Source: Palsa-1150 sp036490515
GTDB taxonomy: Bacteria; Myxococcota_A; Polyangia; Polyangiales; Polyangiaceae
Assembly (NCBI GenBank): GCA_036490515.1
Contig: DASXDU010000022.1
Span: forward strand, 45,736-109,735
Length of the DNA: 64,000 bases
Reading direction: 5' to 3'
Shown one piece after another: positions 47,096-57,500 of the stretch. Under the pieces are notes generated by a model. That model saw only the letters and a program-made list of their open reading frames with translations, did no database searches and had not been told where the DNA came from. The position numbers and the translations under genes are program-made. Every line of letters begins with the position of its first letter. Position 1 is the stretch's first letter.

Positions 47096-48394
47096 TCAGC
47101 CGGCGCGCGCGACGCCGTGCATCGCGACGAGCAGGCCCGATCGGCAGGCGACGAGGATGGCGCCGGGGCCGAGCGGGACGAGGGCGGTGACGGGGGGCGC
47201 CGCGGCGCGGGTCTGCGGGCAGACGTTTGCCACCGCGTCGACGACGCCGCCCGTGAGGACGCCCACCGCCCCGTCGAGCCCCGCGAAGGCGAGGGTGCCC
47301 GCGCCGTCGACGAGGGGTGGCGTGTGCGGGGCGGCCGCCGGGGTGACGGGCCCTCCGTCCGGCGCCACGGCAAGGGGATGGGTCGAGAGCAGGGCGCGCA
47401 GCGACTCGTTGCCGCTCGGGTCGAAGGCGACGGCGAGATCGCCGGTCGGGGCCTGGAGAAAGACGAACGCGTTCCCTCCGCGCATCGCCGGCGGCCCCAC
47501 GAGAAGCCCGCCGGCAGGAGCGATGGTCCGCGTGGTCGAGGTGCCCCGCAGGAGATCGACCGTCGTCAGGTGCGTGTGGTCCGACGTGACGGCGAGCACG
47601 GTGTGATCGTCGGCGAGGGCCGCGCCGTCCTCGACGGGGGAGCCGAAGCCGGCGACGCGCGTCGGCTCGGGTGCACCCGGGGTCCACGTCCACACCGCGC
47701 CGGTCGCCGTCACGGCGACGACCTTGCCGAGCGCCGAGAGGAGCGGTGAGGCGATCGTCTCGGGCAGCGTCGTGCGAGCGTGCTCGCGTCCGTCGGCGCC
47801 GAGCACCGCGAGATCCCGCGTGGTCGCGACCACGATGCCGCCGTCGTCGAGGGGCAGGGGAGCGGGCGGGAGGGCCCGCGTCGGGTCGGAGCGACCGAAA
47901 TGCACGCGCCAGCGGAGGGCGCCGTCACGGAGCGCGATGGCCTCGCCCGCGGCGTCGGCGAAGACGAGCGTGTCGTCGGCGAGGAGGGCCGGCGGCCCGG
48001 CCGGAATGGCCCCCGTCGAGGCGCGCCACGCCTCGGTGCCGTCGCGGGTGAACGCGACGACCTCCCCGCGTGCCCCGATGGCGTACGTCGTCCCGCGGCC
48101 GTCGACGACGGGCGCGACGTCGACCGCGGCTCCGACGTTCGCGCTCCACCCGGTGCGCAGGCCGCCCGCCGTGGCTGCCGGGAGCGCCACGCGCGATCGC
48201 CCGCTTCGCGCCCCGTCGACGCGGTCGGTGCGCACGCCCGCCGACGGGGTGCCGACGACCATCGTGATCGGTCGCTCGACGTCGATCGTCTGCGCCGTGG
48301 CGACGTTCGCCGTACCGAGGGAGGCGCTCATCACGCTGGCAGCGCCCGCGAGGCCGGCGAGACCCGCGAGCGCTCCGGGCGTCGAGAGCCTCAC
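47096..48394 (-). CDS. PQQ-like beta-propeller protein
   Basis: 432 residues from GTG 48394, whose GTGA overlaps the stop of the upstream zinc-ribbon gene. Signal peptide (GLAGLAGAASVMSASLGTANVATAQ). The rest shows the propeller blade pattern (VDVAPVVDGRGTTYAIGARGEV, TEAWRASTGAIPAGPPALL, TLVFADAAGEAIALRDG, ALRWRVHFG), like BamB or alcohol-dehydrogenase propellers. No PQQ catalytic domain. Probably periplasmic protein scaffold. Confidence 0.78.
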   Translation of the reverse strand: MRLSTPGALAGLAGLAGAASVMSASLGTANVATAQTIDVERPITMVVGTPSAGVRTDRVDGARSGRSRVALPAATAGGLRTGWSANVGAAVDVAPVVDGRGTTYAIGARGEVVAFTRDGTEAWRASTGAIPAGPPALLADDTLVFADAAGEAIALRDGALRWRVHFGRSDPTRALPPAPLPLDDGGIVVATTRDLAVLGADGREHARTTLPETIASPLLSALGKVVAVTATGAVWTWTPGAPEPTRVAGFGSPVEDGAALADDHTVLAVTSDHTHLTTVDLLRGTSTTRTIAPAGGLLVGPPAMRGGNAFVFLQAPTGDLAVAFDPSGNESLRALLSTHPLAVAPDGGPVTPAAAPHTPPLVDGAGTLAFAGLDGAVGVLTGGVVDAVANVCPQTRAAAPPVTALVPLGPGAILVACRSGLLVAMHGVARAG

Positions 48395-50346
48395 CGCGCC
48401 GCCTTCATGACGAACGCGCTCTCCACCTCGGGCACCGTCTGCCCGGGTCTCCACGCGAAGCCGCGGGCGACCGTGCCGTACGCATGCAGGACGTCGCCGT
48501 GGGCGAGGGCCATGTCACGCCCGATGACGACGCGCGTGATGCACGGCCCGTGGGCGCACCCCCGGCGGTCGTCGACGACCACGAGCGTCATGTGCCCGAC
48601 GACGCGCGACTCGAGCACGGGGCCGTCGACGACGATCGGCTGGCCCGTCTTGCCGGCGAGGTCCGCGAGGACGGCGTCGTAGCCGAGAGGCTTCTGCGGC
48701 TGCTGCTCGAAGGCCTTCGCGGCGTCGGCGAGGCTCTTCACGCGCGCCACGACGACGTGCACGGTGCGCGGCATCAGCGTCGGCGTCCCTCCGCGCACGT
48801 CCAGCGTTCGGTCCCCCACCGCGGGCAGCGGCACGGTCGTCTCGAACGCGCCGTCGGGCCCGACGGTCACCGCGGCGCCGTCGACCGTGACGCTGGCGCC
48901 CTTGGCCGCGCGGCCCGCCACGAGCACCTTGTCCTCGTCGACGACGGTGCGTGCACCCGGCGCGTCCACCCGCAGGGGCGCCACCGCGACGCGCGCGCTC
49001 ACCTTGCCCTGATCGGGCGCGGGCTTTCCGGGCGAGGCGATGGAGTACGGGATCTCGGCCGACAGGACGCGCGACTCGTCGGCGGGCCCGTCGGTGGCCG
49101 CCGTCTCGTCGAGCGCGTACGCGCCGGCGCCGTTGCCGTCGAGGGCGAGCGGCTTTCCGTCGACCGTCACGGTCGAACCGGGCAGCGCCTCGACGCGGAT
49201 GGTGATGCTCGGATGCGCGGCCCCCATCGTGGTCACGTCGGCGCTCACGCGGTAGGCGACGGGGACGACCAGCCGCACCGTCTCGTCGCGGCCCATCCCG
49301 GGCCGGTCGACGTTCAGCTCGAGCTGGTTGGAGCCGACGTGGAGCGGCGTCGCGAGCACGACGTCCGCCTCGCCCGCGGTGAAGGTCGCACGCGCCGCCC
49401 CGATGGCGACCGCCGTCCCGTCCTTGCAGCTCTTCGGATCGCACGCGAGGTGGAGGACGTCCTTGCCCTCCGGCGTCGCGCGCGCCTGGCCCGTGATGGG
49501 CGGCGCCCCCTTCCAGAGGACCGCGAGCACCGCGCCCCCCGCGAGGAGCAGGATGCCGAGGATGAGCGCCACGGCCGCGAGGGAGAAGCCGCCCTTCTTG
49601 CGCACGATCTTCGGAGGTGCGGGGGCCCTGAGCTCCTGGAGCGGCTCCGGAGGAGGGATGTACTGAACCTGGAGCGGCAGCGTGGCCGCGTGCGGGCGCA
49701 TCCGGGGGGGCGGCGCCGCCTCGTCGGGCGGCTGCGTCGGGGCGATGCCGGGCATCGCGACGCCCATCATCGTCTGGTTCATCGGGCGGAGCGGCAGCGG
49801 AGCAGGCCCCGGCGCGGGCGCCGCCGCAGCCGGGGGCCCGGCCGGCGGAGTGAGCGGCTGCGTGAGCGCGGGCCCGCTCGCCTGCGCCGGTGACGGTGAC
49901 GGCGGCGAGGCGAACGGCGACGAGACCCCGATCATCGTCTGCTTCGGGATGCCGGCTCCCGCCACGGGGCCTGGCGCGCCCATCGGGGCCGAGCCAGCAA
50001 ACGCGCCCGACGCGCCCGACGCGGCCGATGCCGCCGGCGCGAATGCCTGCTGCAAGCCCGCGGCCGGCATGGCACCGAGCGGCCGCGCCGCCTGGAGGAC
50101 CGTCTGCGCTCCCGGGTTCACCGGCGCCGACGTCGGCGCGTGCGGCACGTGCACCTGAATGCCGGCCCCCGGCGCTAGCCCCGCCCCGACGTTCGCGCCC
50201 TCGCCCGGCCCTTGCCCCATGGGCAGCGGCTGCCGGAGCCCAATGACCGTGGCGCCGCAATGCCCGCAGAACTTCGCATCCGGGGCCACCGTCTTCCCGC
50301 ACGCGGCGCAGCGTTCTCCTTGGCCCGCCTGCTCCATCGGTCCCAT
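48391..50346 (-). CDS. Zinc-ribbon membrane protein with repeated beta domains
   Basis: 651 residues (648 from the second methionine). N-terminal zinc ribbon with two CxxC motifs (RCAACGK, KFCGHCGA), a Pro/Ala/Gly-rich linker of about 180 residues, then a membrane helix (FSLAAVALILGILLLAGGAVLAVLW preceded by RKKGG). The extracytoplasmic part holds several Ig/bacterial-Big-like repeats (STVTVDGKPLALDG, ASVTVDGAAVTVGPDG). Its stop is overlapped by the propeller gene, so the two probably act together. Function unknown. Confidence 0.7.
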   Translation of the reverse strand: MGPMEQAGQGERCAACGKTVAPDAKFCGHCGATVIGLRQPLPMGQGPGEGANVGAGLAPGAGIQVHVPHAPTSAPVNPGAQTVLQAARPLGAMPAAGLQQAFAPAASAASGASGAFAGSAPMGAPGPVAGAGIPKQTMIGVSSPFASPPSPSPAQASGPALTQPLTPPAGPPAAAAPAPGPAPLPLRPMNQTMMGVAMPGIAPTQPPDEAAPPPRMRPHAATLPLQVQYIPPPEPLQELRAPAPPKIVRKKGGFSLAAVALILGILLLAGGAVLAVLWKGAPPITGQARATPEGKDVLHLACDPKSCKDGTAVAIGAARATFTAGEADVVLATPLHVGSNQLELNVDRPGMGRDETVRLVVPVAYRVSADVTTMGAAHPSITIRVEALPGSTVTVDGKPLALDGNGAGAYALDETAATDGPADESRVLSAEIPYSIASPGKPAPDQGKVSARVAVAPLRVDAPGARTVVDEDKVLVAGRAAKGASVTVDGAAVTVGPDGAFETTVPLPAVGDRTLDVRGGTPTLMPRTVHVVVARVKSLADAAKAFEQQPQKPLGYDAVLADLAGKTGQPIVVDGPVLESRVVGHMTLVVVDDRRGCAHGPCITRVVIGRDMALAHGDVLHAYGTVARGFAWRPGQTVPEVESAFVMKAAR

Positions 50347-50445
50347 GCGCTCCGTTCGTGTCCGTCTCGCGTGCCCACACTAGCGCGCCTCGCCCGCTCG
50401 GTGCGTGCCCGCCTGCCGCCATCCTGCCGGGCCCGCAAGGCCTAC

Positions 50446-50484
50446 AAAGGACGGGGGCTTCTTGTCCAATGTAGTCCTTTTTTT
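50446..50484 (+). promoter_or_regulatory. Terminator-like hairpin in leader of the 50628 gene
   Basis: AAAGGAC (50446-50452) pairs with GTCCTTT (50474-50480), followed by four more T (seven in the T tract). GGAC could instead pair with an earlier GTCC (50464-50467), giving a mutually exclusive hairpin. No plus-strand gene lies directly before it. Confidence 0.45.
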
Positions 50485-50627
50485 CTTCTCCCTTCACCCG
50501 ACCGGAGGGGCTACTCTTCCGTGTGACGTTCTTCGCGGCATGCCTTCCTCCGGGCGGGCACGCGGCGGGGATTTCGATGCGACCGGGGTGACTTTCAGCC
50601 TTCGGCTTTTCCGGCAAGGAGATTGCG

Positions 50628-52076
50628 ATGCAAACGAAGAAGTGGGTTCGTCTTGGGCTCTTGACCGTGATGGTAGGCGGCTTGGTGGGCGGCGCGGCCC
50701 TCGCCGGCTGCAGCGGCGACGACAACAACGGGAGCAGCGGCGGCACCGACGCCGGCGGCGACCACACGACGAGCGACAGCAGCTCGGGCGGGCAGGACTC
50801 GAGCCCCGCCCAGGACACTGGCACCAAGCCGGACACCGGCTCGAGCTCGGGCGGCAACGACGCCGGGCCGCCTCCGAAGGTCTACCTCGCGAACGCGGCG
50901 GTGGATCCGCTCGCGCCCCCGCTCCGCTTCTGCTTCGGCATCGCGCAGAGCGCCGACGGTGGCGGCGTGGCCGTTCCCGCTGCCGGGATCGACGCCTTCC
51001 CCGACGCGCCGGTCTCCGCGCAGTTCCCGATCGCGGGCCTCTTCCCGGGCTTCGGCGGCTCGACGTCGAGCTCCGCGCAGCTCTCCGCCTTCGACCTCTC
51101 GACCCTCACCATCTCGCTCTACGCCATCGACGCGACCCACATCGCGAACGACACGGCGGCGGGCGCGCCCGACGGCGGCAAGGAGATCCCCTGCGAGGGC
51201 CTCATCGGCACCGACGCGCAGGGCACCAAGGGCACCGGCGGCGGCATCCTCACGCCGGGCACCGACTACTGGTACGCGGGGACCATCCCCGCGTGCACCC
51301 TCAGCCCCACGAGCTGCCTCGCGCACCGCGACACGTTCGTCGTCGCGGTGACCGGGTGCGTGCCCAACGAGACCGGCGCGGCTGCAGCGCTCTGCGGCCC
51401 GACCTACAGCGCGACGGCGGGCAACCTCTCGCTCGTCGCCTACGAGCTCGACACCACCACGGTCATCGACGCCGGGATCGGTGCGCAGTTCGCCAACGCG
51501 TCCGGCCAGTGGGACGGCGTGGGCACCGCGTCCGGCGCCGCCGGCACGGTGGCGGGCTTCTGGACGCTGACGACGCCCGAGGCGGGCACCAGCGAGGCAG
51601 GCAGCGACGACGCGGGTGACGCGGCGCCGGCCGACGCCGGTCCGCCGAGCCCCGTCTTCACGCCGAGCATCATCGCGATGCCGCCCAACACGGCGTTCCC
51701 GAAGATCACGAGTCCGGCCGTCCAGGTGCCGTTCGTCGGCTACGACGAGACCTCCGGGTTCTTCTCCGCCTACGCGAGCGCCACCGGTACGCTGGTCGAG
51801 GTACCCCCGGGCTGCACGCCGGGCGTGAGCTGCGTGTCGCCGACCGCGCTGCCGCTGCCGATCATCGACGAGTACACGAACGGCTCGGCGGCCGACGGCG
51901 GCACCTTCGCGCTCGGCAACACGGTCGGGTTCGTCCTCATCGGCGACCCGAGCGGAGCCGAGCTCCCGTACATCGGCGCGGACGGCGGTCAGACCACCAC
52001 CCCGCCGGACCCGAACAACCCCGTCCCGAACGGCAAGTTCCCCCACTTCCTGGCGTTCCCGTCGCACAACCCGTGA
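50628..52076 (+). CDS. Large secreted lipoprotein, hypothetical
   Basis: 482 residues. ATG follows an AAGGAG Shine-Dalgarno. Lipobox ALAGC (Cys28), then a Ser/Gly/Asp-rich linker of about 55 residues. The mature part is beta-rich, has paired cysteines (RFCFGIAQ, CTLSPTSCLAH, CTPGVSCVSP) and many acidic turns. Likely surface-exposed. No domain recognised. A 280-base leader with a terminator-like hairpin lies upstream. Confidence 0.75.
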   Translation: MQTKKWVRLGLLTVMVGGLVGGAALAGCSGDDNNGSSGGTDAGGDHTTSDSSSGGQDSSPAQDTGTKPDTGSSSGGNDAGPPPKVYLANAAVDPLAPPLRFCFGIAQSADGGGVAVPAAGIDAFPDAPVSAQFPIAGLFPGFGGSTSSSAQLSAFDLSTLTISLYAIDATHIANDTAAGAPDGGKEIPCEGLIGTDAQGTKGTGGGILTPGTDYWYAGTIPACTLSPTSCLAHRDTFVVAVTGCVPNETGAAAALCGPTYSATAGNLSLVAYELDTTTVIDAGIGAQFANASGQWDGVGTASGAAGTVAGFWTLTTPEAGTSEAGSDDAGDAAPADAGPPSPVFTPSIIAMPPNTAFPKITSPAVQVPFVGYDETSGFFSAYASATGTLVEVPPGCTPGVSCVSPTALPLPIIDEYTNGSAADGGTFALGNTVGFVLIGDPSGAELPYIGADGGQTTTPPDPNNPVPNGKFPHFLAFPSHNP

Positions 52077-52114
52077 CGTGAACGTGCGGGGCGCCGTGAG
52101 GGCGCCCGGATCTC

Positions 52115-52157
52115 GCGAACGGCGTCCTCCCGAACCGGGTGGGCGCCGTTCGTGTTT
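52115..52157 (+). terminator. Intrinsic terminator
   Basis: Arms GCGAACGGCG (52115-52124) and CGCCGTTCG (52144-52152), then TGTTT. About 40 bases after the stop at 52076. Confidence 0.8.
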
Positions 52158-52286
52158 CCATGGGCCGGGGGTTGAACGGACGGAAGGGGCGGGGCCTGTC
52201 GGGGTTGCGCTGGCGCAGTGCGCGGTTGCTTCTCGAGGTGGACGCGCCGGAGCCCGGCCGTATGGTCCCGTGCGGAGGTCTCCTCG

Positions 52287-53354
52287 ATGAACGCGGCAGG
52301 CTTGGCCTTGTGTGGTTGTGCGACCGCGGCAGTGCTCACCATCGGCGCGGCCGCCTGCGGGGGAGCCGTGGCCCCCCTCGAGTCCGGCGACGGCGGCCCG
52401 CAAGGCACGTCGAGCGGCGGCGGGGCATCGAGCTCGGGGGTGTCGAGCTCGGGTGCGTCGAGCTCCGGGGTGTCGAGCTCCGGCAGCGGCTCCAGCTCGG
52501 GCGGGGTGAGCTCGAGCGGCGCGTCGAGCTCCGGCGGCGCCAGCTCGAGCGGCGGGTCGAGCTCCGGCGGCGTCAGCTCGAGCAGCAGCGGGTCGAGCTC
52601 GGGCTCGAGCAGCGGGAGCAGCTCGGGGTCGAGCTCCGGCGTCAGCTCGAGCAGCGGCTCGAGCTCCGGCGGCGCGAGCGGCTCGGTGTACTTCGAGCAG
52701 TGCAACGCGGGCGACCTGTGCGGCACGACGCCCGCGTTCTACTTCGCGGCGTCCTTCTTCTCGGGCGTGCAGCCGCAAGGGTGCACGACGACGACGTCGG
52801 GCGCGTGCTCGTACTCGTCGTGCTCGAACGGCAGCCAGTTGGCCGGCGACAGCGCCGGGACGATCACCATCTCGGGCGCCTCGCTCGGGTCGCCCGTCAG
52901 CGTCCCGTTCGGGAGCAACGGCTACGTCTACCAGGCAACCGGCACGCTCTTCAGCGCGGGCCAGACGCTCACCGCCAGCGCCACCGGCGGGCAGGTCCCG
53001 GCGTGGGGCCCGCAGTCGGTCACCGTGCCGCCCGATGCCCTGCTCGTCGCCCCGGCGAGCGGCACGACCATCTCCACCTCGCAGGCCCTCGGCGTCCAGT
53101 GGCAGGGCGCGCTCCCCGGCGCGCAGTTCCTCCTCCAGGGCGGCAGCAACGACAGCAGCAGCTACTTCGTCTGCGAATGGGACGCGAGCGTCGCCAAGAC
53201 CACGGTGCCGCCGGACGTCATGGCGAGCATGAAGAGCGCGGGGCCGGGGTACCTCCTCTACTCCCAGTACTCGCAGACGACGTTCCAGGCCGGCGCGTAC
53301 ACGGTGAGCGAGGTCGCGTTCCCGTTCGACGGCTTCACGGTCACCTTCGAGTAG
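52287..53354 (+). CDS. Lipoprotein with long Ser/Gly repeat linker
   Basis: 355 residues from ATG 52287, with CGGAGGT Shine-Dalgarno. Lipobox GAAAC (Cys24). About 90 residues of SSSG-type repeats follow (SGVSSSGASSSGVSSSGS), encoded by a 15-bp array with TCGAGCTC cores (52420-52680). The C-terminal two thirds are beta-rich with Ig-like segments (NGYVYQATGTLFSAGQTLTA, ALGVQWQGALPGAQFLLQ) and a few cysteines (CSYSSCSNGS). Function unknown; surface display is likely. Confidence 0.75.
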   Translation: MNAAGLALCGCATAAVLTIGAAACGGAVAPLESGDGGPQGTSSGGGASSSGVSSSGASSSGVSSSGSGSSSGGVSSSGASSSGGASSSGGSSSGGVSSSSSGSSSGSSSGSSSGSSSGVSSSSGSSSGGASGSVYFEQCNAGDLCGTTPAFYFAASFFSGVQPQGCTTTTSGACSYSSCSNGSQLAGDSAGTITISGASLGSPVSVPFGSNGYVYQATGTLFSAGQTLTASATGGQVPAWGPQSVTVPPDALLVAPASGTTISTSQALGVQWQGALPGAQFLLQGGSNDSSSYFVCEWDASVAKTTVPPDVMASMKSAGPGYLLYSQYSQTTFQAGAYTVSEVAFPFDGFTVTFE

Positions 53355-53360
53355 AGGGGC

Positions 53361-54161
53361 GTGCGCCTCTTCGTCCTCGGCAGCGGCTCGAGCGGCAACT
53401 GCCTCGTGGCGGAGGCGGAAGGGGAGCGCATCGTCGTCGACGCCGGCATCGGCCCCGTGCGCGCGACGGCGCGCATGCGCGAGCTCGGCGGGGAGCTCGC
53501 GACGTCGCGGGTCCCTCTCGCCGTCCTGGTCACCCACCATCACGGCGACCACGCCGCGCACGCCGTCCCCATCGCGCGGGCGCTCCGGGCGCCGCTCTAC
53601 GCGCACGACGGCCTCGACGCCCCGCACGCGCGCGCGCACCTCGACGTCCGCTCCTACGCGCCGGGTCGCCCCCTGCCGCTCGGCCCGTTCCTGGTCGAGA
53701 CCCTGCCCGTCCCGCACGACGCGCCGCACGTCGCCGTGCGCGTCTCGGCCGGGGGCAAGCGCTTCGCGGTCGCGACCGACGTCGGCCATCCCACGCGCGA
53801 GCTCCGCGCCTTTCTCGCCGGCTGTGACCACGTGTTCCTCGAGGCGAACTACTGCGCGCGGATGCTCGAGACGGGCCCGTACCCGACGAGCCTCAGGCGC
53901 CGGGTCGGCGGGCCGCTCGGGCACCTCTCGAACGAGCAAGCCGGCGAGCTCGCGCGCTCGCTGGTCGACACGCGCGTGCAGAGCCTCGTATTGGTCCACG
54001 TGTCGCGCGCGAACAACAGCCCCGATCGCGCGCTCGACGTCGTCGCCTCGCGCGTCCAGCGGATGCACCTCGAGCTCCTCCCCCAGGGGCAGCCGCGCCG
54101 GTTCGACGTCGTCGGCGGCGCGGGCCTGCGGGGGGCGGAGCAGCTCTCGCTCGGGTTCTGA
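53361..54161 (+). CDS. MBL-fold metallo-hydrolase (YycJ/WalJ-like)
   Basis: 266 residues, GTG start 7 bases after the previous stop. Opens with FVLGSGSSGNCLV, a feature of YycJ-type enzymes. Metal site THHHGDHAAH, later FAVATDVGHPT and DHVFLEANYC with HLSNEQAGELA. Members have nuclease or hydrolase activity, and some modulate wall or DNA repair. Substrate unknown. Confidence 0.92.
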   Translation: MRLFVLGSGSSGNCLVAEAEGERIVVDAGIGPVRATARMRELGGELATSRVPLAVLVTHHHGDHAAHAVPIARALRAPLYAHDGLDAPHARAHLDVRSYAPGRPLPLGPFLVETLPVPHDAPHVAVRVSAGGKRFAVATDVGHPTRELRAFLAGCDHVFLEANYCARMLETGPYPTSLRRRVGGPLGHLSNEQAGELARSLVDTRVQSLVLVHVSRANNSPDRALDVVASRVQRMHLELLPQGQPRRFDVVGGAGLRGAEQLSLGF

Positions 54162-54216
54162 CGGCGACCGCCCGCCAACCTGCTGGAGCGCCTCACGGCG
54201 TGCTAGACAGCGCCCC

Positions 54217-54513
54217 ATGTCGGACCGCATCGTCCACTGCCGCCTCTTGAAGAAGGACCTGCCTGGCCTCGACCGCCCGCCGTACCGCAACGACCTGGGC
54301 AAGCGCCTCTACGACGAGGTGTCGAAGGATGCCTGGCAGCAGTGGCTCAAGGACTCGGTGAAGTTCATCAACACCTACCGCGTCGACCTCGCGTCCACCG
54401 AGGGGCAGAAGTTCATGCTCAAGCAGTGCGCGATCTACTTCGGCTACGAGGAGGGCGACATGGCGCAGACCGCGTTCGTGCCCGCCGACGCGAAGCCCAA
54501 GGACGCGCCCTAG
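54217..54513 (+). CDS. yggX: YggX-type iron trafficking protein
   Basis: 98 residues. Protects Fe-S clusters from oxidation. Conserved: HCRLLKKDLPGLDRPPY, LGKRLYDEVSKDAWQQW, INTYRVDLASTEGQKFMLKQC. The N-terminal cysteine (HCRLL) is kept. The next gene, 31 bases away, encodes a large Fe-S flavoprotein, which fits a protective role. Confidence 0.93.
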   Translation: MSDRIVHCRLLKKDLPGLDRPPYRNDLGKRLYDEVSKDAWQQWLKDSVKFINTYRVDLASTEGQKFMLKQCAIYFGYEEGDMAQTAFVPADAKPKDAP

Positions 54514-54544
54514 GTCGGCGGCCCGCGAAGGACCTGACGCCTCC

Positions 54545-57500
54545 ATGAGCGACGCCACCGCCAGCCCCACGATGCCCCTCGGCCTCCCGGGCTTCACGTA
54601 CGCCGACCTCCACGATCCGCTCCGCCTCGCCGAGCTCGCGGGCCTGTTCGACCGCTGGTTCTCGGCCGAGTCGAGCGAGCACCACGCGCGCTTCGAGGCC
54701 TACCGCGCCTGCAAGGGCGAGGGGATGAGCCCCACCGCCGTCAGCGAGGCGCTCCTCGCCGCGGCGCCGTACGTCGGGCACTTCGTGGCGAAGGTCTTCG
54801 GCATCGAGAAGGAGGCGCAGCAGTTCCGCGACATGGTGCGCAGGAACGATCCGCTCTGGCGCTTCAAGAAGGACTTCGCCAAGAAGCGCCTCCTGCGCGA
54901 CGGCGCCGGCAAGGGGTGGACGCGCGGTCCGGAGGTAGCCGAGGCGGTCGCGAAGGCGGCGCTCCAGGCGATGACGCCCGCGCCGGTCGGGGGCACGACC
55001 GACGAGGAGCGGACGATCGCGACGGCAGCGCTCCCCCTTCTCGACACCGACGACGTGGCGCGCAGGGCGGCCAAGGGCGGCGGCGCGGAGTGGACCGAGG
55101 AGCTCCGGACGCGTGCGCGCAAGGTGCAGGCGGCGATCGCGCCCCTGGCGGCGGACGCCGTGAACGGCAGCGATGACGCGGCGCTCGCGCGCGTGGTGGC
55201 CTTCGCGCTCGACGCGCTCGAGGCATGGCTCGCCCACCGGCGGTCCCACGCGCACGATCCGGTGCGCCGCTGGTCGAGCCTGCACGTCCCGAAGAACCTC
55301 GACTGGACGCACCTGGTCGAGCACGTGCGCCCCGATTCGACGATGCCGGAGCTCTTCGTCGGCCCCGAGCACGAGCGCCGCCAGCGCACGGGCTTCTCGC
55401 TCACCGACCGCCGCATGCGCCGGCGCGAGGTCGAGGCCGAGATCGAGTACTGCATGCTCTGCCACGACCGCGACAAGGACTCGTGCAGCAAGGGCATGGT
55501 CGACGCGAAGAGCGGCGCCGTGAAGAAGAACCCCCTCGGCGTGGCGCTCGACGGCTGCCCGCTCGAGGAGAAGATCAGCGAGATGCACGCGATGCGGCAG
55601 GCGGGGGAGCTCGTCGCGGCGATGGCGCTCATCGCGGTCGACAACCCGATGTGCCCCGGCACGGGCCACCGCATCTGCAACGACTGCATGAAGGCCTGCA
55701 TCTTCCAGAAGCAGGAGCCGGTGAACATCCCGCAGGTGGAGACGCGCGTGCTCACCGAGACGCTCGCGCTCCCCTGGGGTCTCGAGGTCTACCAGCTGCT
55801 CACGCGCTGGAACCCGCTGAACGTCCACCGCCCGCACATGAAGCCGTACAACGGGCGCAACGTCCTCGTCGTCGGCCTCGGCCCGGCGGGGTACACGCTG
55901 GCGCACCACCTCGCGTGCGAAGGGTTCGGCGTCACGGCCGTCGACGGCCTCAAGGTGGAGCCCATCGACGCGTCGCTCGTCGGGACGCACTCGATCGCGC
56001 CCCGCCCGGTGAAGGTCGCGAGCTCCCTCTACGGCGAGCTCCAGGAGCGGCGCCTGCTCGGCTTCGGCGGCGTCAGCGAGTACGGGATCACGGTTCGCTG
56101 GGACAAGAACTTCCTCACGATCGTCTACCTGACGCTCGCGCGGAACCGGCACATCAAGTTCTTCGGCGGCGTGCGCTTCGGAGGGACGCTCACGCTCGAC
56201 GACGCGTGGGCGCTCGGCTTCGACCACGTCGCGATCTCGGCGGGCGCGGGCCGGCCGACGATCATCGAAATGAAGAACAACCTGTCGCGCGGCATCCGCA
56301 AGGCCAGCGACTTCCTCATGGCCCTGCAGCTGACGGGCGCCTACAAGCACACCAGCATCGCGAACCTCCAGGTGAGCCTCCCGGCCGTCGTCATCGGCGG
56401 CGGCCTCACGGCGATCGACACGGCGACCGAGCTCCTCGCGTACTACCAGGTGCAGGTCGAGAAGGAGCTCGAGCGCTACGACCTTCTCCTCCGCACGGGG
56501 CACTCCGAGGGCGACGTCCGCGCGATGTTCGACGACGAGGAGTTCGCCATGCTCGGGCAGCACCTCGCGCACGCGCGCGCCCTGCGCGAAGAGAAGGTGC
56601 GCGCCGAAGCCGAGGGCCGCGAGCCCCAGGTGCAGAAGCTCCTCGACTCGTGGGGCGGCGTGACGCTCGTCTACCGGAAGGGCCTCGAGGACTCGCCGGC
56701 CTACCGCCTGAACCACGAGGAGGTCATCAAGAGCCTCGAGGAGGGCGTCCGCTACGTGGAGCACATGTCCCCGCTCGAGGCCGTCCTCGACGACAAGGCC
56801 CACGTGAAGGCCGTGCGCTTCAAGCGCCAGGACGACAGCATGGTCGATCTCCCCGCACGCACGGTGTGCGTGGCCGCCGGGACGAGCCCCAACGTCATCT
56901 ACGAGCGGGAGTACCCGGGCACGTTCCAGCTCGACGACCGCAAGCAGTACTTCCGCCCGCACGCGGCCACGGTCACCGAGGACGGGTCGGTCGCGCTCGA
57001 GCCGTGCAAGCCGGGCGAGGGGTTCTTCACGAGCTACCTGAAGGACGGGCACACGGTCTCGTTCTACGGCGACAACCACCCGCACTACGCGGGGAGCGTC
57101 GTCCGCGCGATGGCCAGCGCGAAGGACGGCTACCCGCACGTCGTGGCGCTCTTCCCCGGGAAGCTCGATCCCGCGAGGCAGCCCGAGCGCGACGCGAAGC
57201 TCCGGGCGCTCTTCGACACGCTCGACCACGAGCTCATCGCGCGCGTCCACCAGGTCAACCGCCTGACGAAGAACATCGTCGAGATCGTCGTCCACGCGCC
57301 CATGGCCGCGCGCAAGTTCCAGCCGGGCCAGTTCTATCGCCTGCAGAACTACGAGGCCTTCGCGCCCGTCATCGATCTCACGCGGGGCCAGGAGGGCACC
57401 GGCCAGGCGTCCGTCCACGCCGAGGTGCGCCTCGCGATGGAGGGCCTCGCGCTGACCGGCGCGTGGGTCGACGTCGAGAAGGGCCTCCTCGGGACCATCG

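Noticed and set aside
50446..50627. Known riboswitch in the leader of the lipoprotein gene
   Set aside because: No match to the cobalamin, TPP, c-di-GMP or glycine riboswitch cores that I know; only a terminator-like hairpin can be supported.
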